DNA of 64,000 nt from the NCBI RefSeq assembly GCF_002806975.1, contig NZ_NIHD01000005.1, positions 62,001-126,000 on the forward strand, read 5' to 3'. Positions within the stretch are counted from its first letter, which is position 1. Each line of letters begins with the position of its first letter. This document shows positions 1-9,646 of the stretch, piece by piece. The translations under genes were made by a program, and so were the position numbers. A model generated the notes under the pieces. The model saw only the letters and a program-made list of their open reading frames with translations. It had not been told where the DNA came from and made no database searches. This stretch comes from Marinobacter aromaticivorans. GTDB taxonomy: Bacteria > Pseudomonadota > Gammaproteobacteria > Pseudomonadales > Oleiphilaceae.

Positions 1-590
1 ACGAGGTAGATCAGGGCCAGTATGGCGAGGCTGATGCCGGTGACCATGTAAGCGTGTGCCGGAAGCTGCACTTTGCTTGCCAGAGCACTGCCCACCAGAA
101 AGCCCGGCAAAATGTAAACCGGGGCCCAGCCAATGGCTGAACCGATGTTGAAGGCCAGAAAGCGGCGCCAGGGCATCATGAGGGCGCCGGCAATCAGGGG
201 GATTACGGGCCGCACAGGCCCCACAAAGCGCCCGATAATCACACTTTTGCCGCCGTGTCTGTTGAAAAAACGCTCGCCTTTGGCGATCAGCCCGGGATAT
301 CTGCTCAGGGGCCAGACGCTGTCCAGCCGCCCCTGGAACAGTCTCCCGATTGCAAAGCTTGCGGTATCTCCCGCGACGGCGCCGAGCCCGGCCCATAGCA
401 GTGCCGCCATCAGGGGCATGCCAATTTGCGCAGCCATTGCAGCAATGGTGAACAAAAAGGCAACGCCTGGCACAACAATGCCGGCAAGGGCCAGAGACTC
501 GATAAATGCTGTGCCGAACAGTGCAAACGACAGCCAGCCAGGGTTGGCACTGAGCCACGCAGTCAGATCCGAAAGCCACGCAGCGCTCAT
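1..590 (-). CDS. DedA-family membrane protein (3' end beyond window)
   Basis: Translating the minus strand from the ATG at 588-590 gives about 196 residues that run off the window edge, so the C-terminus is missing. The sequence has the DedA hallmarks: a first hydrophobic segment carrying E..AL.G..VPG (about residues 31-42) and the F-x-GRF-x-G-P-x-R-x3-P-x2-AG motif (about 120-137), followed by further membrane segments. DedA proteins are inner-membrane proteins linked to lipid-carrier and phospholipid flipping and to envelope homeostasis; the exact substrate cannot be read here. The start codon overlaps the stop of the upstream GGDEF-like gene (ATGA), so the two are translationally coupled. 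A fused C-terminal domain cannot be excluded because of the truncation. Confidence 0.88.
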   Translation of the reverse strand, partial: MSAAWLSDLTAWLSANPGWLSFALFGTAFIESLALAGIVVPGVAFLFTIAAMAAQIGMPLMAALLWAGLGAVAGDTASFAIGRLFQGRLDSVWPLSRYPGLIAKGERFFNRHGGKSVIIGRFVGPVRPVIPLIAGALMMPWRRFLAFNIGSAIGWAPVYILPGFLVGSALASKVQLPAHAYMVTGISLAILALIYL

Positions 591-1585
591 GTCCTGAGCA
601 TTTCTCCCGGGCTGAACCAGGCCGAATCAGCGCCGCGTTTGCGTGCTTCCAGCATGGCCTGATGCGCACGTTTGCGCAGGGTATCGGTGCGGGTGTCGCT
701 GTGGCCCCGGGTTGTGCAGCCAAGGCTTACCGTCGCTTTGCCAATCACCGGCCAATGCTGCTCGGCAATGGTGCGGCGTATACGCTCTGCAATCACACGC
801 ACGCCTTCTTCGGGTGTGAATGGCAGAATAAGAAAGAACTCCGAGTCATTCAGTGTGTACAGTGTATCGCCGGCCCGGATGACACCAAACAGATGCTGGG
901 TCATGTTATAGAACAACGCCTGCATGTTCTCTTTGCCATGGAGATCTTCCGCTTCGTCGGCGTAATCTATGGCCAGGTTGATGACCGAGAGACTGTGGCC
1001 GGTAGCAATGGCCCGGCTGATTTCCTTCTGCAGGGTTTCGTCAAGAAAGCGGGCGTTGTGGGCGCCCGTAACCGGGTCAGTAATGGCAAGGTCTTCGGCA
1101 GACTGTGCCATGTGATCGTACTGCCATATATAAAGCGCCGCGACCGTCAGCACGATGAGCAGGCCGCTGATCGCTGTGAGGGCATCCGCCGGTGGCTGCT
1201 TCACGAACAGCAGAACGGCCATAGGCGTGATCAGCAGCAGTGACAGCGCCAGCGCCTGGCGAAGGGGCAGAATCAGCAGGTTAAGTATCAGCAGCGGCAT
1301 GGCCCAGTGGGTAATGCCTGTGCTGGACATTGTCAGCATCGCCGCCAGGAGGCCGCTGTTCAGGCCGGAAAGAATAACCAGATGGCCAGGGGCGGAGAGC
1401 TGGTGCCGGCGGCTCAGGATGGTGTAGGCAATGCCTGCCAGAGTCAGGGTGGCCATGCCGGCAGCAAGGTAAAAGAGTTCGTAAAAACCATAGCGCAGGT
1501 TCTGCAGGGCCAGAGTGAAAATAAACAGGGTGGCAAGCCCGTAGCCAACGCCGTGGGTCCAGGTTCTCAGCCGGGTTTCAGTCAT
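587..1585 (-). CDS. Membrane protein with degenerate GGDEF domain (A)
   Basis: A 332-residue protein with five or six hydrophobic segments in residues 15-155 and a C-terminal GGDEF-like domain (about 165-325). The domain entry is well kept (TDPVTGAHNARFL at about 169-181), but the signature that should read GG(D/E)EF is NDSEF at 246-250. Both glycines needed for GTP binding are gone, so diguanylate cyclase activity is unlikely. No RxxD inhibitory site is obvious. It may bind nucleotide as a sensor or act as a partner for another cyclase. Its ATG overlaps the stop of the upstream paralogue and its own stop overlaps the DedA start, giving a three-gene coupled operon. Confidence 0.85.
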   Translation of the reverse strand: MTETRLRTWTHGVGYGLATLFIFTLALQNLRYGFYELFYLAAGMATLTLAGIAYTILSRRHQLSAPGHLVILSGLNSGLLAAMLTMSSTGITHWAMPLLILNLLILPLRQALALSLLLITPMAVLLFVKQPPADALTAISGLLIVLTVAALYIWQYDHMAQSAEDLAITDPVTGAHNARFLDETLQKEISRAIATGHSLSVINLAIDYADEAEDLHGKENMQALFYNMTQHLFGVIRAGDTLYTLNDSEFFLILPFTPEEGVRVIAERIRRTIAEQHWPVIGKATVSLGCTTRGHSDTRTDTLRKRAHQAMLEARKRGADSAWFSPGEMLRT

Positions 1586-2598
1586 GGCGCAGATCCTTCC
1601 ACACGTGGTTGGGCCGGAACGCTGGCCGGCGCCCGGGTGCTGTAGGCCTGGGTGCGGTTGCCGCCTTGCTGTTGTGCACGGCGTAATGCATTGGCGGCAC
1701 TTTGCTGCAGGCTGTCGGCATCATCGCCTATGTTCAGCCCGGCGATACCGGTACTCACGGTCAGGTTCATGCCATGGGCTTCCAGCAGTGTGCCAAGGCC
1801 CTTACGGATGGTTTCAGCACGTTTGATGGCCTCATTGGTGGCTATGCCAGGCAGTATCACAAGAAACTGCAGGTCTGCTGCGCGGTAGTAGGTGTCGAAG
1901 TCCCGCAACTGGGAGTGCAGAAAGCGGCCAATACGCGGAAGAATCGAGCGGATATCTTCGTCCGGATCATTGTCACTGGCGTGAGCATCAAGGCCGATCA
2001 TGATGATGGACATGTCGGTTCCTTCACGCTCACTGCGCTGGATTTCCTTGTGCAGGTCGGCTGTAAGATACTCGCGGCTGGCGGCCTGGGTGAGCTCGTC
2101 TGTGCGCCGCAGGGGGGCGAGCTGGCGGGTTTTGTAGTCGCGAAGGAATATGAGCACCGCAGAAAGAAGAACGGTCAGTAAAAGCGCACTGATCATCTGG
2201 TGGCGGTCTGCAATGCCCTCGGCCCAGTGTGCGGCGGCCATGGCCAGAGCAACAATGACAACAGTAACAGCGATTGCGATTGCCCGTGGTACCAGCGCAA
2301 AGGCAACCAGAGCAAGGCCGTAGAACCAGTGGCTGAGTGCCCAAGGCCCGGTCCAGAAACTGGTCATCAGCAGCAGAACAAGTGCTGCAAAAAACAGCTT
2401 CTGAACCCTTGGCCAGGGGCTCAATCTGCGCCCCGGATGGAAACTGCGCCCGCTCATAATCACGCCAGCCGCGGCTGCAGCCGTCGCCGCGGTCAGCGGC
2501 TCGCCAAGTGCGGCACACACAGCTGCAACCAGCACGAAACCAGCGAGACTGGCGCGTGATAGCCGGTTCAGCAAAAACTTGTCAGCCGTCTGGGCCAT
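1582..2598 (-). CDS. Membrane protein with degenerate GGDEF domain (B)
   Basis: I place the start at the ATG at 2596-2598, which has AAGGA about 8 bases upstream; the longer open frame up to 2790 would run into proA. The 338-residue product has hydrophobic segments through about residue 152, a DELTQAASREYL stretch (167-178) resembling the normal GGDEF-domain entry, and ADLQF at 241-245 where GGDEF is expected. As in its downstream neighbour, the catalytic glycines and the metal-binding acid are lost. Length, topology and position make the two look like diverged paralogues. It is the first gene of the operon and is transcribed away from proA. A role as an inactive regulatory cyclase-like protein is inferred. 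Confidence 0.83.
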   Translation of the reverse strand: MAQTADKFLLNRLSRASLAGFVLVAAVCAALGEPLTAATAAAAAGVIMSGRSFHPGRRLSPWPRVQKLFFAALVLLLMTSFWTGPWALSHWFYGLALVAFALVPRAIAIAVTVVIVALAMAAAHWAEGIADRHQMISALLLTVLLSAVLIFLRDYKTRQLAPLRRTDELTQAASREYLTADLHKEIQRSEREGTDMSIIMIGLDAHASDNDPDEDIRSILPRIGRFLHSQLRDFDTYYRAADLQFLVILPGIATNEAIKRAETIRKGLGTLLEAHGMNLTVSTGIAGLNIGDDADSLQQSAANALRRAQQQGGNRTQAYSTRAPASVPAQPRVEGSAP

Positions 2599-2732
2599 GG
2601 TGTTCGTCCTTTTCCGGAATGCCTGTGGTTTGGCAGAGGTATAATATCTGTTTGGGGTGCGTACTTGAAACGGGAAAGGTAAAGTTAGGGTGTTATTCCT
2701 GAATTCTGGCAGACAACATATAAGGTAACGGG

Positions 2733-3989
2733 ATGGATATTGCAGTTTATATGCGTGACGTCGGGCAGCAGGCCCGGGCGGCGGCAACACTTATTGCGCG
2801 CTCGACCACCGGTGTCCGGAACCATGCGCTAATGGCTACCGCCGAGGCGCTGGATGGGGCCCGCGGTGAGTTGGCGGAAGCAAACGCCCGCGATCTTGCG
2901 GGCGGTCGGGAAAACGGCCTGGATGCCGCCATGCTGGACCGGCTGGAACTCACCCCCGCCCGTATTGATGCCATGATTGAGGGGCTGCGCCAGGTTGCCT
3001 CTTTGCCTGATCCCATTGGCGCCATTACCGATATGACTTACCGCCCGTCAGGCATTCAGGTGGGCAAAATGCGCGTACCCCTGGGTGTAATCGGCATTAT
3101 TTACGAATCCCGCCCCAATGTGACGGTTGAGGCGGCAAGTCTCTGTCTGAAGTCGGGAAATGCAACCATTCTGCGCGGCGGTTCAGAGTCCATCCACTCC
3201 AATCAGGCCATTGCCCTGTGTCTGGCGAGGGGGCTTGCAGAGGCGGGTTTGCCGGAGGCTTCGGTACAGGTTGTCAAAACCACCGACCGGGCCGCAGTCG
3301 GCGAGCTGATCACCATGCCGGATTACGTGGATGTGATTGTGCCCAGGGGTGGTAAGGGACTGATTGAACGAATCAGCCGGGATGCCCGTGTGCCGGTTAT
3401 CAAGCACCTCGATGGTGTCTGCCATGTGTACATCGACAGCCATGCCGACCCGCAAAAGGCATTGGACGTTGCCATTAATGCCAAAACCCACCGCTATGGT
3501 ACCTGCAATACCATGGAAACCCTGCTGGTGGACAAAGAGGTCGCTGCGGACATGCTGCCCCTGCTTGGCCAGGCTTTTACTGACAAGGGTGTCGAGCTTC
3601 GGGGTTGCGAACACACCAGGGAAATTCTCACAGACATAAAAACTGCGACGGATGCAGACTGGGAAGAAGAGTATCTGGCCCCTGTACTTGCTATTCGAGT
3701 GGTGGATGGGCTGGATGGTGCCATCGCGCACATCAATCGTTACAGCTCCCGGCATACCGACAGTATTATTACCGAGAACTATACCCGCGCCCGGCGTTTT
3801 ATTACCGAGGTTGACTCCAGTTCCGTTATGGTTAATGCATCCACCCGCTTTGCGGATGGCTTCGAGTATGGTCTCGGCGCCGAGATTGGTATCTCCACTG
3901 ACAAGCTTCATGCTCGCGGGCCAGTGGGGCTTGAGGGGCTGACCTCCCAGAAGTACGTGGTATTTGGCGACGGACATATCCGGGCCTGA
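2733..3989 (+). CDS. proA: Gamma-glutamyl phosphate reductase
   Basis: A 418-residue aldehyde-dehydrogenase-fold enzyme that reduces gamma-glutamyl phosphate to glutamate semialdehyde with NADPH, the second step of proline synthesis in the cytosol. The catalytic cysteine lies in [13 protein letters not shown] (Cys258), and [14 protein letters not shown] is a typical family stretch. Length matches E. coli ProA (417). The ATG at 2733 follows AAGGTAACGGG. A TATAAT at 2640-2645 lies in the divergent gap, but I could not pair it with a good -35 on either strand. The stop overlaps the nadD start (TGATG), so proA leads the nadD-rsfS-rlmH-mrdA operon, an arrangement common in gammaproteobacteria. Confidence 0.96.
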   Translation: MDIAVYMRDVGQQARAAATLIARSTTGVRNHALMATAEALDGARGELAEANARDLAGGRENGLDAAMLDRLELTPARIDAMIEGLRQVASLPDPIGAITDMTYRPSGIQVGKMRVPLGVIGIIYESRPNVTVEAASLCLKSGNATILRGGSESIHSNQAIALCLARGLAEAGLPEASVQVVKTTDRAAVGELITMPDYVDVIVPRGGKGLIERISRDARVPVIKHLDGVCHVYIDSHADPQKALDVAINAKTHRYGTCNTMETLLVDKEVAADMLPLLGQAFTDKGVELRGCEHTREILTDIKTATDADWEEEYLAPVLAIRVVDGLDGAIAHINRYSSRHTDSIITENYTRARRFITEVDSSSVMVNASTRFADGFEYGLGAEIGISTDKLHARGPVGLEGLTSQKYVVFGDGHIRA

Positions 3990-4645
3990 TGCCAATGCAC
4001 GTAATTTATGGCGGGACTTTCGACCCGGTTCATCACGGCCACCTGCGCCTGGCACTGGAAATCAGCGAGCGGCTCGGTGATGTTCCTGTCGATCTTGTGC
4101 CCTGCCATATACCGCCCCATCGCGGCGCAACCCGTGCAACTGCCGGGCAACGGCAGCGCATGCTGGCGCTTGCCATAGAGGGCGAACTCCGGCTTCGTAT
4201 TGATGATCGCGAACTGCGCAGGGCCGGTGCCTCCTATACCGCTGACACCTTGCGCCAGCTGCGCAGCGAGCTGGGTGATGAGGTGCCGCTGGTGATGGTG
4301 GTGGGCACGGATGCGTTTGCAGGTTTTGATCGCTGGAGGGAATGGCAGCAGATTCCGGGCCTTGCGCACATTGTGGTGGTGCGTCGCCCGGGCTCCACGC
4401 TGGCGCCTGAAACCGAGCCTGCCAGGCTGCTGGAAACGCGTCGTGTTGGCAATGCGCAAGCTCTTCACGCAGACCCTTCGGGGCATATCCTGGAGCTGGA
4501 TCCACCCTTGCTGGATATTTCTGCAACCGGTATCAGGGAGCGCCTTGCCAGTGGCCGGTCAGCCCGTTACCTGATGCCCGATGTGGTATTGACAGAGATT
4601 CAGCGCATGGGGCTATACGGAGCATGCCCCGGGGAGAACTTTTAG
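3989..4645 (+). CDS. nadD: Nicotinate-nucleotide adenylyltransferase
   Basis: Transfers AMP from ATP to nicotinic acid mononucleotide to make deamido-NAD, a step of NAD synthesis. The N-terminus carries the nucleotidyltransferase motif [12 protein letters not shown] with its H-x-G-H (residues about 8-19), and the C-terminus has [14 protein letters not shown], the ISTxxR-type motif. At 218 residues it matches the family. The start at 3989 overlaps the proA stop; an internal ATG at 3995 (MHVIYGG) is an equally plausible start. It is followed after a 70-base gap by rsfS. Confidence 0.95.
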   Translation: MPMHVIYGGTFDPVHHGHLRLALEISERLGDVPVDLVPCHIPPHRGATRATAGQRQRMLALAIEGELRLRIDDRELRRAGASYTADTLRQLRSELGDEVPLVMVVGTDAFAGFDRWREWQQIPGLAHIVVVRRPGSTLAPETEPARLLETRRVGNAQALHADPSGHILELDPPLLDISATGIRERLASGRSARYLMPDVVLTEIQRMGLYGACPGENF

Positions 4646-4715
4646 TGGTACAATTGCAACTGAATATGACTTTTCGGGTGGCCATTCCGGCCGGCACCCG
4701 GACAACAGGGTGATT

Positions 4716-5066
4716 ATGCAGGCAGAGCAACTCAAAGATCTGATAGTGAACTCACTTGAAGATGTGAAAGCGCAGGACATCAGTGTTATTGATGTACGGG
4801 ATCGCACCAGCGTTACCGATTTCATGGTTCTGGCATCCGGAACATCCAACCGTCACGTTAAATCCCTTGCGGATTCCGTTGTACTTGATGCCAAGGAAAA
4901 AGGCGTCCGTATCAGCAGTGTGGAGGGCGGTGGCGGCAGCGACTGGATCCTGGTGGATATGGGAGATGTGGTTGTTCACGTAATGATGCCCGCAACCCGC
5001 GAGTTTTACGATCTGGAACGTTTCTGGCGTGATGCACCGGATCTCGGTGCTGCGGGCAGCGAGTAA
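4716..5066 (+). CDS. rsfS: Ribosomal silencing factor RsfS
   Basis: A protein of about 116 residues of the RsfS/Iojap family. It binds L14 on the large subunit and blocks 30S joining in slow growth. The central stretch [20 protein letters not shown] and the later [20 protein letters not shown] and FYDLERFW match the family pattern. The open frame begins with a GTG at 4710; I prefer the ATG at 4716 ([10 protein letters not shown]), which matches the usual family N-terminus, but both are possible. It sits between nadD and rlmH, the usual gammaproteobacterial order. Confidence 0.94.
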   Translation: MQAEQLKDLIVNSLEDVKAQDISVIDVRDRTSVTDFMVLASGTSNRHVKSLADSVVLDAKEKGVRISSVEGGGGSDWILVDMGDVVVHVMMPATREFYDLERFWRDAPDLGAAGSE

Positions 5067-5068
5067 TC

Positions 5069-5539
5069 ATGCGGTTGCGCCTGATCTGTGTAGGGCAGAA
5101 AATGCCCGACTGGGTCAGTAAGGGGTACGATGACTACGCCCGACGCATGCCTCCGGAAATGCCTCTTGAGCTGGTAGAGATTGCCATGCCCCATCGTGGC
5201 AAAAATCCCGATATTCCCAGGCTGATGCAGCGCGAGAGCGAAGCCATCCTGGCGGCAACCGGTCCCCGGGACAGGGTTGTGGCACTGGAAGTGACAGGCC
5301 GGCCCTGGTCTACCGAAAAACTGGCCGGTCAGCTGGAAAACTGGCAGCAGGACGGGTGCGACGTAAGTTTTCTGGTAGGTGGTCCGGACGGATTGGCCGA
5401 GCCCTGCCGCCAGCGTGCAGACCAGCAATGGTCACTTTCTCCTCTTACTCTGCCTCATCCTCTGGTTCGCATTCTGCTGGCAGAGCAGTTGTACAGGGCC
5501 TGGTCGATCACCCGTAACCACCCGTATCATCGGGCTTAG
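5069..5539 (+). CDS. rlmH: 23S rRNA (pseudouridine1915-N3)-methyltransferase
   Basis: A 156-residue SPOUT methyltransferase that adds a methyl group to pseudouridine 1915 in helix 69 of 23S rRNA, acting on the assembled 70S ribosome. The SPOUT knot region is visible as FLVGGPDGL (about 108-116), and the C-terminal [21 protein letters not shown] is nearly diagnostic of RlmH. Length agrees with E. coli RlmH (155). The start follows the rsfS stop by two bases, so the two are probably translated in sequence. Confidence 0.96.
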   Translation: MRLRLICVGQKMPDWVSKGYDDYARRMPPEMPLELVEIAMPHRGKNPDIPRLMQRESEAILAATGPRDRVVALEVTGRPWSTEKLAGQLENWQQDGCDVSFLVGGPDGLAEPCRQRADQQWSLSPLTLPHPLVRILLAEQLYRAWSITRNHPYHRA

Positions 5540-5548
5540 GAAGCATTC

Positions 5549-7444
5549 ATGCCGTGGGGTGAATTCAAGGACACTGCTGCCGAACGCAGGCTGTTCCAGC
5601 GCCGTGCCACGGTTATGCTGGTGTTTGTTTTTCTGCTGATGGTGGGGCTTATCGCCCGGATGTACCAGCTGCAGATCGTTGAGCATGAGATCTACACCAC
5701 TCTCTCGGACAAAAACCGGGTGCAGGTCCAGTCTGTGCCGCCGCCACGGGGGCTGGTCTACGACCGCAACCATGTCCTGCTGGCGGAAAACCGCCCGGTG
5801 TTCAGTGTGACGCTGGTTCCGGAGCGGGTCGGGTCCATGGAAGCCACGCTTGAGCAGCTTGTTACAATTCTGGACGTTTCCGAAGATGATATGGAGCGGT
5901 TCCAGCGCCGCCTGCGGGAGCCCCGCCGTCCATTCCAGGAAATTCCGCTGCGCTACGACCTGACCGAGGATGAAATAGCCCGCCTGGCCGTGCATCGGCA
6001 CGAACTGCCAGGAGTAGAAGTGGAGGCGGAACTGGTTCGGTACTACCCCCACAGCGAGCTGACGGCTCATGCGCTGGGCTTTGTGGGCCGCATTAACCGC
6101 GAGGAGCTGCAGCGCATAGATCCGGTTAACTATGCAGGCACCAACTACATCGGAAAATCCGGTGTTGAACGATTCTATGAAGAGCTGCTGCATGGGAAAG
6201 TTGGCTACCAGCATGTGGAAACCAACGCGCGTGGCCGCACCCTGAGAGTACTGGAGCGGGAAAACCCGGTGCCCGGGGAGGATCTGCAGCTGCATCTGGA
6301 TTTGCGCCTGCAGCAGCGGGCGCACGAATTGCTGGACGGTCGCCGCGGCGCGATCGTTGCCATCGAGCCTGCAACGGGCGGGCTCCTGGCCCTGGCCAGC
6401 GTGCCGGGTTTTGACGCCAACAAGTTTGTGACCGGCATCAGCGTGGCAGATTATCACGAACTGAGTGCGAGCAAAGACAAACCCTTGTTCAACCGGGCCC
6501 TGCGCGGTCAGTACCCTCCGGGTTCCACCCTCAAGCCGATGCTGGCTATTGCGGCGCTCGACAGTGGCGCCGTAACCAGAGACCACACGATCTGGGATCC
6601 GGGTTACTTTCAGATCAACTCGGCAGGCCGTCGTTGGAGAGACTGGAAGCGTGGCGGGCATGGCTGGGTTGATCTTACCTATGCCATGGCACAGTCCTGC
6701 GACGTTTATTTCTATGAGGCCGCTGTGGAAATGGGGGTGGATACCATGGTCAGCTACCTGTCCCGCTTCGGTTTTGGTGAAGATGCAACTCTGGACGTGT
6801 CCGGAGCCCTGAGCGGTATTCTGCCGTCCCCGGACTGGAAGCGGGCGACCCGCAACGAACCCTGGTATCCGGGCGATACGGTCAATCTGGGTATCGGTCA
6901 GGGGTTCATGCTCTCCACGCCCTTGCAGCTTGCTACTGCGACAGCACTGATCGCCAACCGTGGCGAGTGGGTGGAGCCGCGCCTGCTGAAAGACATTGAG
7001 GGAGACCGTTCAGCAGACGAATTCTTGCCGAGTGAAACCCATGAGCCGTTGAAGCTTAAAGACCCGAGCGACTGGGAGTTCATTGCAGATTCCATGGCAG
7101 AAGTCATGCATGGTACCAAAGGCACTGCGCGCGCGGCCGCAAAGGGAGCGTCTTATCGCATGGCAGGGAAAACCGGGACGGCCCAGGTGTTCAGCCTTGC
7201 AGAAGACGAAGAGTACGATGCCGAGGAAATCCAGGAGCGGCTGCGCGACCATGCACTGTTCGTGGGTTTTGCGCCTGTCGACAACCCGAAGATTGCGGTT
7301 GCGGTGATCGTGGAAAACGGCGGCGGAGGCAGCAGTACGGCTGCCCCGGTAGCCCGGGAGCTGTTTGATGCATGGCTGCTGGAGTTTTCTGCCACCGACG
7401 ATGCCTTGATCAGCAAGGCCGGATCGCAAGGGGAGGTGCCCTGA
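5549..7444 (+). CDS. mrdA: Penicillin-binding protein 2 (elongasome transpeptidase)
   Basis: A 631-residue class B penicillin-binding protein, the DD-transpeptidase of the rod complex that cross-links side-wall peptidoglycan. One N-terminal membrane anchor (about residues 24-44) precedes the PBP dimerisation domain and the transpeptidase domain. The three active-site motifs are present: STLK with Ser326, SCD with Ser383 and KTGT with Lys541. The SxD form of the second motif is normal for PBP2. Length matches E. coli PBP2 (633). Its stop overlaps the rodA start (TGATG), as expected for a transpeptidase/glycosyltransferase pair. Confidence 0.97.
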   Translation: MPWGEFKDTAAERRLFQRRATVMLVFVFLLMVGLIARMYQLQIVEHEIYTTLSDKNRVQVQSVPPPRGLVYDRNHVLLAENRPVFSVTLVPERVGSMEATLEQLVTILDVSEDDMERFQRRLREPRRPFQEIPLRYDLTEDEIARLAVHRHELPGVEVEAELVRYYPHSELTAHALGFVGRINREELQRIDPVNYAGTNYIGKSGVERFYEELLHGKVGYQHVETNARGRTLRVLERENPVPGEDLQLHLDLRLQQRAHELLDGRRGAIVAIEPATGGLLALASVPGFDANKFVTGISVADYHELSASKDKPLFNRALRGQYPPGSTLKPMLAIAALDSGAVTRDHTIWDPGYFQINSAGRRWRDWKRGGHGWVDLTYAMAQSCDVYFYEAAVEMGVDTMVSYLSRFGFGEDATLDVSGALSGILPSPDWKRATRNEPWYPGDTVNLGIGQGFMLSTPLQLATATALIANRGEWVEPRLLKDIEGDRSADEFLPSETHEPLKLKDPSDWEFIADSMAEVMHGTKGTARAAAKGASYRMAGKTGTAQVFSLAEDEEYDAEEIQERLRDHALFVGFAPVDNPKIAVAVIVENGGGGSSTAAPVARELFDAWLLEFSATDDALISKAGSQGEVP

Positions 7445-8586
7445 TGGCTACCCGGGAAGTGTTCAGCTCAACGGCCAGTAATCCGCTCGGTCGGCCCAGG
7501 GGCTTCTGGTCAGCTCTGCATCTGGATCCTGTTCTGCTTGTACTGCTTGTCGGATTGGTATCCGGTGGCCTGTTCGTACTTTACAGCGGCGCTGACCGGA
7601 ATCTTGATGTTGTAAAAGCTCAGGGCGTGCGTTTCGGTATCGCCTTTATTGTGATGCTGGTTTTTGCCCAGCTTGATCCATCGGTATTCCGGCGTTGGGC
7701 ACCCTGGCTGTATGTTCTTGGTCTGGCCGGCCTGTTTGCCGTGTTATTTGCAGGTGTTGGTGCCAAAGGTGCACAGCGCTGGCTGGCGTTGCCGGGGCTG
7801 CCCCGGTTTCAGCCATCGGAGCTGATGAAGCTTGTAGTACCCATGATGGCTGCCTGGTACCTGTCCCGGCATTACCTGCCGCCCAGGTTGTCTGGTGTGG
7901 GAACAGGTCTGGCAATTGTACTGCTCCCCATGGTGCTTATTGTGCAGCAGCCGGACCTGGGTACATCGCTTCTGGTGGGCATGGCTGGCCTGTTTGTGGT
8001 GTTTTTCGCGGGTATGAGCTGGAAGCTCATTGGCGCATTTGTGGCGATGGTTTCCGTGGCGGCGCCGGTGATGTGGTTTTTCGGAATGCGTGAATATCAG
8101 AAACAGCGGGTGTTGACCCTGCTGGACCCCCAGAGTGACCCGCTGGGCGCGGGCTGGAATATTATCCAGTCCAAAACCGCCATTGGCTCCGGTGGGTTTG
8201 ATGGCAAAGGCTGGCTTCAGGGTACCCAGTCGCACCTGGAATTTCTCCCGGAAAGCCATACGGATTTTATCGTAGCGGTACTGGCAGAAGAGTTCGGTTT
8301 TATCGGAATTCTTGTGCTGCTCAGCGTTTATTTTCTGATTATCCTGCGTTGTCTCTACATTGCCGTTACCGCACAGGACTCATTCAGCCGGCTGTTGGCG
8401 GGTGCTCTTACCATGACCTTCTTTATCTATGTGTTTGTAAATGTCGGCATGGTGAGTGGCCTGTTGCCGGTGGTCGGGGTACCCTTGCCACTGATTTCCT
8501 ACGGCGGCACATCTACCGTAACCCTGATGGCGGCATTCGGCATTCTGATGTCTATACATACCCATCGCAGGATGATCACGGCGTGA
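7444..8586 (+). CDS. rodA: Rod shape-determining peptidoglycan glycosyltransferase RodA
   Basis: A 380-residue SEDS-family polytopic membrane protein that polymerises lipid II into glycan strands together with PBP2. The start is the ATG at 7444 overlapping the mrdA stop; a longer open frame from 7372 is an artefact inside mrdA. Family stretches include GAKGAQRWL, PSELMKL, QPDLGTSL, FLPESHTDFIVAVLAEEFGF and PLPLISYGGTS near the C-terminus, with about ten membrane segments. In many relatives mltB lies between rodA and rlpA; here rlpA follows directly after about 100 bases. Confidence 0.97.
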   Translation: MATREVFSSTASNPLGRPRGFWSALHLDPVLLVLLVGLVSGGLFVLYSGADRNLDVVKAQGVRFGIAFIVMLVFAQLDPSVFRRWAPWLYVLGLAGLFAVLFAGVGAKGAQRWLALPGLPRFQPSELMKLVVPMMAAWYLSRHYLPPRLSGVGTGLAIVLLPMVLIVQQPDLGTSLLVGMAGLFVVFFAGMSWKLIGAFVAMVSVAAPVMWFFGMREYQKQRVLTLLDPQSDPLGAGWNIIQSKTAIGSGGFDGKGWLQGTQSHLEFLPESHTDFIVAVLAEEFGFIGILVLLSVYFLIILRCLYIAVTAQDSFSRLLAGALTMTFFIYVFVNVGMVSGLLPVVGVPLPLISYGGTSTVTLMAAFGILMSIHTHRRMITA

Positions 8587-8691
8587 TGTCAGGCCGGTAA
8601 TGGTGATCGATACAGGGAACCCGTTACAATGATGCTGACAGCTGCTCGTCCGTTTATTTTTGCAGCACCTATCCCAGAGGACATCCGGACA

Positions 8692-9609
8692 GTGATATCG
8701 AATCGCTCAGGTTTATGGCTGATTGTGTTGGCGGCGCAGGTGCTGGTGGGCTGTACTTCGGCACCGACTTCCAGCGGCACCGACCATTCAGCACGCTATA
8801 CGATTTCCCAGGACAGGGCACCTGAGGGAAACTTTGATGTTTCCGGGCTGTCAGACGCAGTGCCCGTGTACCAGGCGCCGGTCAGGGCGGGAAACAAATC
8901 GCCCTACACGGTGTGGGGCAAACGCTACACCGTGCTGGACAGCAACGACGGATATGTGGCCCGGGGCACCGCAAGCTGGTATGGCGAAAAGTTTCACGGC
9001 CACAAGACATCCAACGGTGAAACCTTTGATATGTATCAGATGTCGGCAGCCCACAAATCCCTGAGGATCCCGGGCTTCGCCAGGGTGACCAATCTGGAGA
9101 ACGGACGCTCGGTGATTGTGCGGGTGAACGATCGGGGTCCGTTTCACGGAGACCGCCTGATTGACCTGTCCTATGCGGCTGCCAAAAAACTGGGCTACCA
9201 GTCCCGTGGAACAGCCCGGGTAGAGGTAGCCGCAATTACGGTCAAGCCGGATGGCAGTATGTTCCTGGCCGGCCAGCCATTTAATCTCAACGGGCAGCCT
9301 GCAAAGACGCGGCCGGCGCAATCAGCGCCTTCAGAACCACGTGCTGTCGCTGCAAACGACGGCCAGGCCGGCGGGTTGTTTGTTCAGCTCGGCTCGTTCG
9401 GCAGTCGTGACCCCGCGGAGAAACTACAGGATCGTGCCAGGAGTGTACTCAGCAATCCCGTGCGGGTACGCGCAGTGGATACAGCTTCGGGACGCTTCCA
9501 CCGGGTACAGGTGGGCCCTTTCCAGGACGAGGGCAGTGCACGAAAGACGCAGGACCTGCTCGAGGCAAGGGGGTTTGCGCAATCCATTGTGCTGACCGAT
9601 TCCGACTAG
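8692..9609 (+). CDS. rlpA: Septal-ring lipoprotein RlpA (DPBB and SPOR domains)
   Basis: I place the start at the GTG at 8692, with AGAGGA about ten bases upstream, because this gives a clean lipoprotein signal ending in LVGC; longer frames from 8629 add an implausible extension. The 305-residue product then has a double-psi beta-barrel domain (GTASWYGEKFHGHKTSNGE to VNDRGPF, about residues 84-150) and a C-terminal SPOR domain (FVQLGSFGSRDPA to the end) that binds denuded glycan. Relatives are lytic transglycosylases or septal factors at the outer membrane. It follows rodA and precedes dacA, so it is part of the wall-synthesis operon. Confidence 0.93.
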   Translation: MISNRSGLWLIVLAAQVLVGCTSAPTSSGTDHSARYTISQDRAPEGNFDVSGLSDAVPVYQAPVRAGNKSPYTVWGKRYTVLDSNDGYVARGTASWYGEKFHGHKTSNGETFDMYQMSAAHKSLRIPGFARVTNLENGRSVIVRVNDRGPFHGDRLIDLSYAAAKKLGYQSRGTARVEVAAITVKPDGSMFLAGQPFNLNGQPAKTRPAQSAPSEPRAVAANDGQAGGLFVQLGSFGSRDPAEKLQDRARSVLSNPVRVRAVDTASGRFHRVQVGPFQDEGSARKTQDLLEARGFAQSIVLTDSD

Positions 9610-9646
9610 GCTTCAGGCCACACACAAAAAACACACTTGACAACGA

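Noticed and set aside
5432-6661. Antisense open frame of 409 codons opposite mrdA
   Set aside because: Covered by the confident PBP2 gene; composition is that of a complement frame.
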